Assembly: GCA_036499165.1 (NCBI GenBank)
Contig: DASYEE010000093.1
Location: forward strand, 1-15,432
Origin: Galbitalea sp036499165
Lineage (GTDB): Bacteria; Actinomycetota; Actinomycetes; Actinomycetales; Microbacteriaceae
DNA length: 15,432 nucleotides
Reading direction: 5' to 3'
Shown here piece after piece: positions 13,730-15,432 of the stretch (position 1 is the stretch's first letter; the number at the start of each line of letters is the position of its first letter). A program made the translations under genes and the position numbers. The notes beneath the pieces are model-generated. The model was not told the DNA's origin. It made no database searches and saw only the letters and a list, made by a program, of their open reading frames with translations.

Positions 13730-13736
13730 TAACCAA
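13709..13736. promoter_or_regulatory. Palindromic operator, probable GntR binding site
   Basis: The core GTTAGT-N6-ACTAAC (13716-13733) is a perfect 6-bp inverted repeat. A wider register, TTGGTTCGTTA (13709-13719) against TAACTAACCAA (13726-13736), matches at 10 of 11 positions. The site lies just upstream of the repressor gene and over its promoter, where autorepressing YtrA-type regulators bind. The match to a particular published consensus is not claimed. Confidence 0.6.
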
Positions 13737-13786
13737 CCAGCCTTGGGAGCGGATGTCAAGACCGGATTCTGTGTCCGCCTCGCGGC

Positions 13787-13792
13787 TAGGCT
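13787..13792 (+). promoter_or_regulatory. Leaderless-type -10 box (TAGGCT) of the amidase gene
   Basis: TAGGCT, seven bases (GGCGAAC), then GTG at 13800. It supports that start over an upstream frame opening at 13578, which would run through the gntR gene and operator. Confidence 0.5.
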
Positions 13793-13799
13793 GGCGAAC

Positions 13800-15221
13800 G
13801 TGTCTGAACTCCACGATCTCTCGGCGCAGGAGCAGTGGTCGCAACTGCATCGCGGCGAGATCAGCCCCCTCGAACTCGTCACTCACTACCTCGATCGAAC
13901 CGAACGGCTGAACCCCGAGCTTGGGGCGTTCACAACGCTCACCCGGGAGGCGGCGCTTCACCGTGCAGCCAGCCTCGCAGAGCTCGTCCCGAGGTCAGCG
14001 CCCCTGTGGGGGCTCCCGCTCGGCGACAAAGACCTCAACCGCCGGGCCGGGGTGCGAACCACCTTCGGCTCACGCCTGTTCGAGCACTTCGTGCCAGACG
14101 AGTCGGACGAGATCGTCGAAGTGCTCGATGCCGCTGGCGGCATCAGCCTCGGTAAGACGAACGCCCCGGAATTCGGGATGCCGAGCTACACGGAGTCGCT
14201 TGTCGCGCCTCCGGCGCGCAACCCCTGGAACCTCGACCTCGGCGCGGGCGGCAGCAGCGGGGGAGCGGCTGTCGCCGTTGCCGCGGGCCTCCTGCCGGTT
14301 GCGCCGGGATCCGACGGCGGGGGAAGCATCCGTATCCCCGCGGCCGCGACTGGCCTGGTCGGGCTGAAACCGGGGCGTGGGCTCGTGCCGTCAGGAAGCG
14401 GGCTCACGAGCCTCGCCGGGCTCGTGACGACGGGGCCGATCGCGCGAACGGTTGCCGACGCTGCAATGCTGCTCGACGCCATGATCGCCGGGTCGGACTA
14501 CCCGTATTCCGTGCGGTCTCCCCAACCCGACGACGGGCCCCTCCTCGGCGCGGCGACGCGCGGGGAAGGACGCTACCAACTCGCGGTGATGACGACGTCG
14601 CCGTGGGACCTGGCGTACGACATCCGTGTATCGCCTGAGGCGCGCGCCGCGCTCGATTTCGCCATCGCGGAGCTGTCGGCAATCGGGCACGGTGTCGAGG
14701 AATTCGCCCTCGAACCCGACGACACCTATGCGCCGGCGTTCCGCACGGTCTGGCAGGCGGGCGCGGCTGGCATCCCGGCCGAAGGCGCGCAGCTAGACCT
14801 CCTCGAGCCGCTGACACGCTGGCTGGTCGAACGAGGACGGGAGCTTTCCGCGCGGGCGCTCGCCGAAGCGCTGGCGCAGCTGACCGCGTTCGAGCGGTCG
14901 ATCATCCGCCAATTCGGGCCGTACGACGCTGTGCTGACGCCAGCTCTCGCGCAAACACCGCGCCCGATCGGCTGGTACTCGAGCGATGACCCGGAATTGA
15001 ACTTCGCGCAACAGTGCCAGTACACGCCGTTCACATCGTTCGCGAATGTCACCGGGCTTCCGGCGATCGCGCTGCCGGTGGCAGCGACCGATGAGGGGAT
15101 CCCCATGGGAGTGCAGCTGGTCGGACGCCCGGGCGGCGAGGCGACCCTGCTCGCGATCGGAGCCCAGCTGGAGCGCCGAATCGGCTGGCAGCACAGGCAC
15201 CCACCGGCCTGGCACGCGTAA
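13800..15221 (+). CDS. Amidase-signature family hydrolase
   Basis: From the GTG at 13800 the product has 473 residues, the usual length for the amidase-signature family. These hydrolyse amide bonds through a Ser-cisSer-Lys triad. The elements are all visible: Lys77 in LPLGDKDL, the glycine/serine loop GAGGSSGGAA (148-157) with the cis-serine, and the nucleophile Ser176 in SDGGGSIRIPA. In most family members the second position of the Lys motif is preceded by V/A; here it is GDK, a minor difference. The substrate is not deducible; the best comparison is with general amidases of the AtzF/GatA-like branch, but the lack of gatB/gatC nearby argues against the tRNA-amidotransferase subunit. It is divergent from the GntR-ABC operon and its stop is 5 bp from a convergent gene. 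Confidence 0.92.
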   Translation: MSELHDLSAQEQWSQLHRGEISPLELVTHYLDRTERLNPELGAFTTLTREAALHRAASLAELVPRSAPLWGLPLGDKDLNRRAGVRTTFGSRLFEHFVPDESDEIVEVLDAAGGISLGKTNAPEFGMPSYTESLVAPPARNPWNLDLGAGGSSGGAAVAVAAGLLPVAPGSDGGGSIRIPAAATGLVGLKPGRGLVPSGSGLTSLAGLVTTGPIARTVADAAMLLDAMIAGSDYPYSVRSPQPDDGPLLGAATRGEGRYQLAVMTTSPWDLAYDIRVSPEARAALDFAIAELSAIGHGVEEFALEPDDTYAPAFRTVWQAGAAGIPAEGAQLDLLEPLTRWLVERGRELSARALAEALAQLTAFERSIIRQFGPYDAVLTPALAQTPRPIGWYSSDDPELNFAQQCQYTPFTSFANVTGLPAIALPVAATDEGIPMGVQLVGRPGGEATLLAIGAQLERRIGWQHRHPPAWHA

Positions 15222-15226
15222 ACCCG

Positions 15227-15432
15227 CTAGTTCTCCGGTGTCTCGAACACGTTATCGACGATCAGGTCGAGGAGCGGCGTCGAGGATGCGTAAAACCAGT
15301 AGCCGTCGATAAACAGGTAGTTGTCGGGGAAGTCCTTCGTGTCGGCGTTGGCGAACACCGTGCCGTGGTCTTTCGCCGTGCCGACATAGCCATTCTTCGT
15401 GAGCTGCGCCTGCTCGGTCGTTGCCTGGTCTG
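15227..15432 (-). CDS. Partial unidentified gene, C-terminal 67 residues
   Basis: The frame is open from the right edge to a TAG at 15229-15227, so only the C-terminus is present. The peptide includes GYVGTAKDHGTVFANAD, YLFIDGYWFYASS and ends DNVFETPEN. Aromatic- and Asp/Asn-rich strands and a polar end look like an extracytoplasmic or cell-envelope domain; I do not recognise the family. Coding status rests on an uninterrupted frame, codon usage with G/C third positions, and a stop that nearly abuts the amidase stop. Start, signal sequence and function lie outside the window. Confidence 0.6.
   Translation of the reverse strand, partial: DQATTEQAQLTKNGYVGTAKDHGTVFANADTKDFPDNYLFIDGYWFYASSTPLLDLIVDNVFETPEN

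Larger units (their letters stand above)
13683..13752. repeat. 70-bp imperfect inverted repeat framing the gntR operator
   Basis: CCGCTCCCCAGGATGG (13683-13698) is complementary to CCAGCCTTGGGAGCGG (13737-13752) at 14 of 16 positions. The inner sequences also show inverted symmetry, TTGGTT near 13709 and AACCAA ending 13736. The arms lie outside the operator in the 121-bp spacer between gntR and the amidase gene. A cruciform, or a stem in an RNA crossing the region, could form. Function is unknown. Confidence 0.5.

Noticed and set aside
13578..13799. Longer amidase start at 13578
   Set aside because: Would read through the gntR 5' end and operator; the TAGGCT-N7-GTG arrangement at 13787-13802 supports 13800.
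1..15432. tRNA/rRNA genes, CRISPR arrays, insertion sequences, prophage or integration sites
   Set aside because: No cloverleaf with conserved T-loop sequence, spaced repeat array, transposase motif or flanking target duplication was seen on either strand.

Overview
The window comes from a GC-rich chromosome with dense, short-spaced genes. The MetX/MetY pair, the small GntR-ABC cassette with ATGA overlaps, and the many apparently leaderless genes all suggest an actinobacterium. Microbacteriaceae is my best guess, but that is inference from protein style and not from a marker gene. It reads as ordinary chromosome. I see no tRNA, rRNA, CRISPR array, transposase or phage gene.

Left part (1-5424), all on the minus strand: a LuxR-family response regulator, then 327 bp of non-coding DNA rich in inverted repeats, then its probable histidine kinase, translationally coupled to a membrane protein cut by the window edge. 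Upstream of these lie metX (homoserine O-acetyltransferase) and metY (O-acetylhomoserine sulfhydrylase), the two steps of direct sulfhydrylation to homocysteine. A very large hairpin separates metY from metX. metY has a good promoter with a palindrome over its -10 box.

Middle (5425-11585): single genes in alternating orientation. They are an acyltransferase-3 membrane protein, a short-chain dehydrogenase, a 14-TM MFS transporter, a phosphoribosyltransferase overlapping uracil-DNA glycosylase, a PAT/MddA-like N-acetyltransferase, an SMR small multidrug exporter and a 122-residue orphan.

Right part (11632-15432): a three-gene minus-strand operon (YtrA-type GntR repressor, ABC ATPase, six-TM permease) with ATGA overlaps at both junctions. 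It is preceded by a palindromic operator inside a 70-bp imperfect inverted repeat. Divergent from it is an amidase-signature hydrolase, which converges 5 bp from the 3' end of an unidentified partial gene.

No clearly new multi-gene system is evident. The strongest sequence-level pattern is regulatory. Seven genes, on both strands, carry a TAnnnT hexamer exactly 6 or 7 bases before the start codon with no Shine-Dalgarno, as expected for leaderless mRNAs. In contrast, metY has a canonical Shine-Dalgarno, a 17-bp-spaced promoter and a short leader. The structured intergenic regions (1621-1846, 3867-3934, 13683-13752) are the other places worth a second look.
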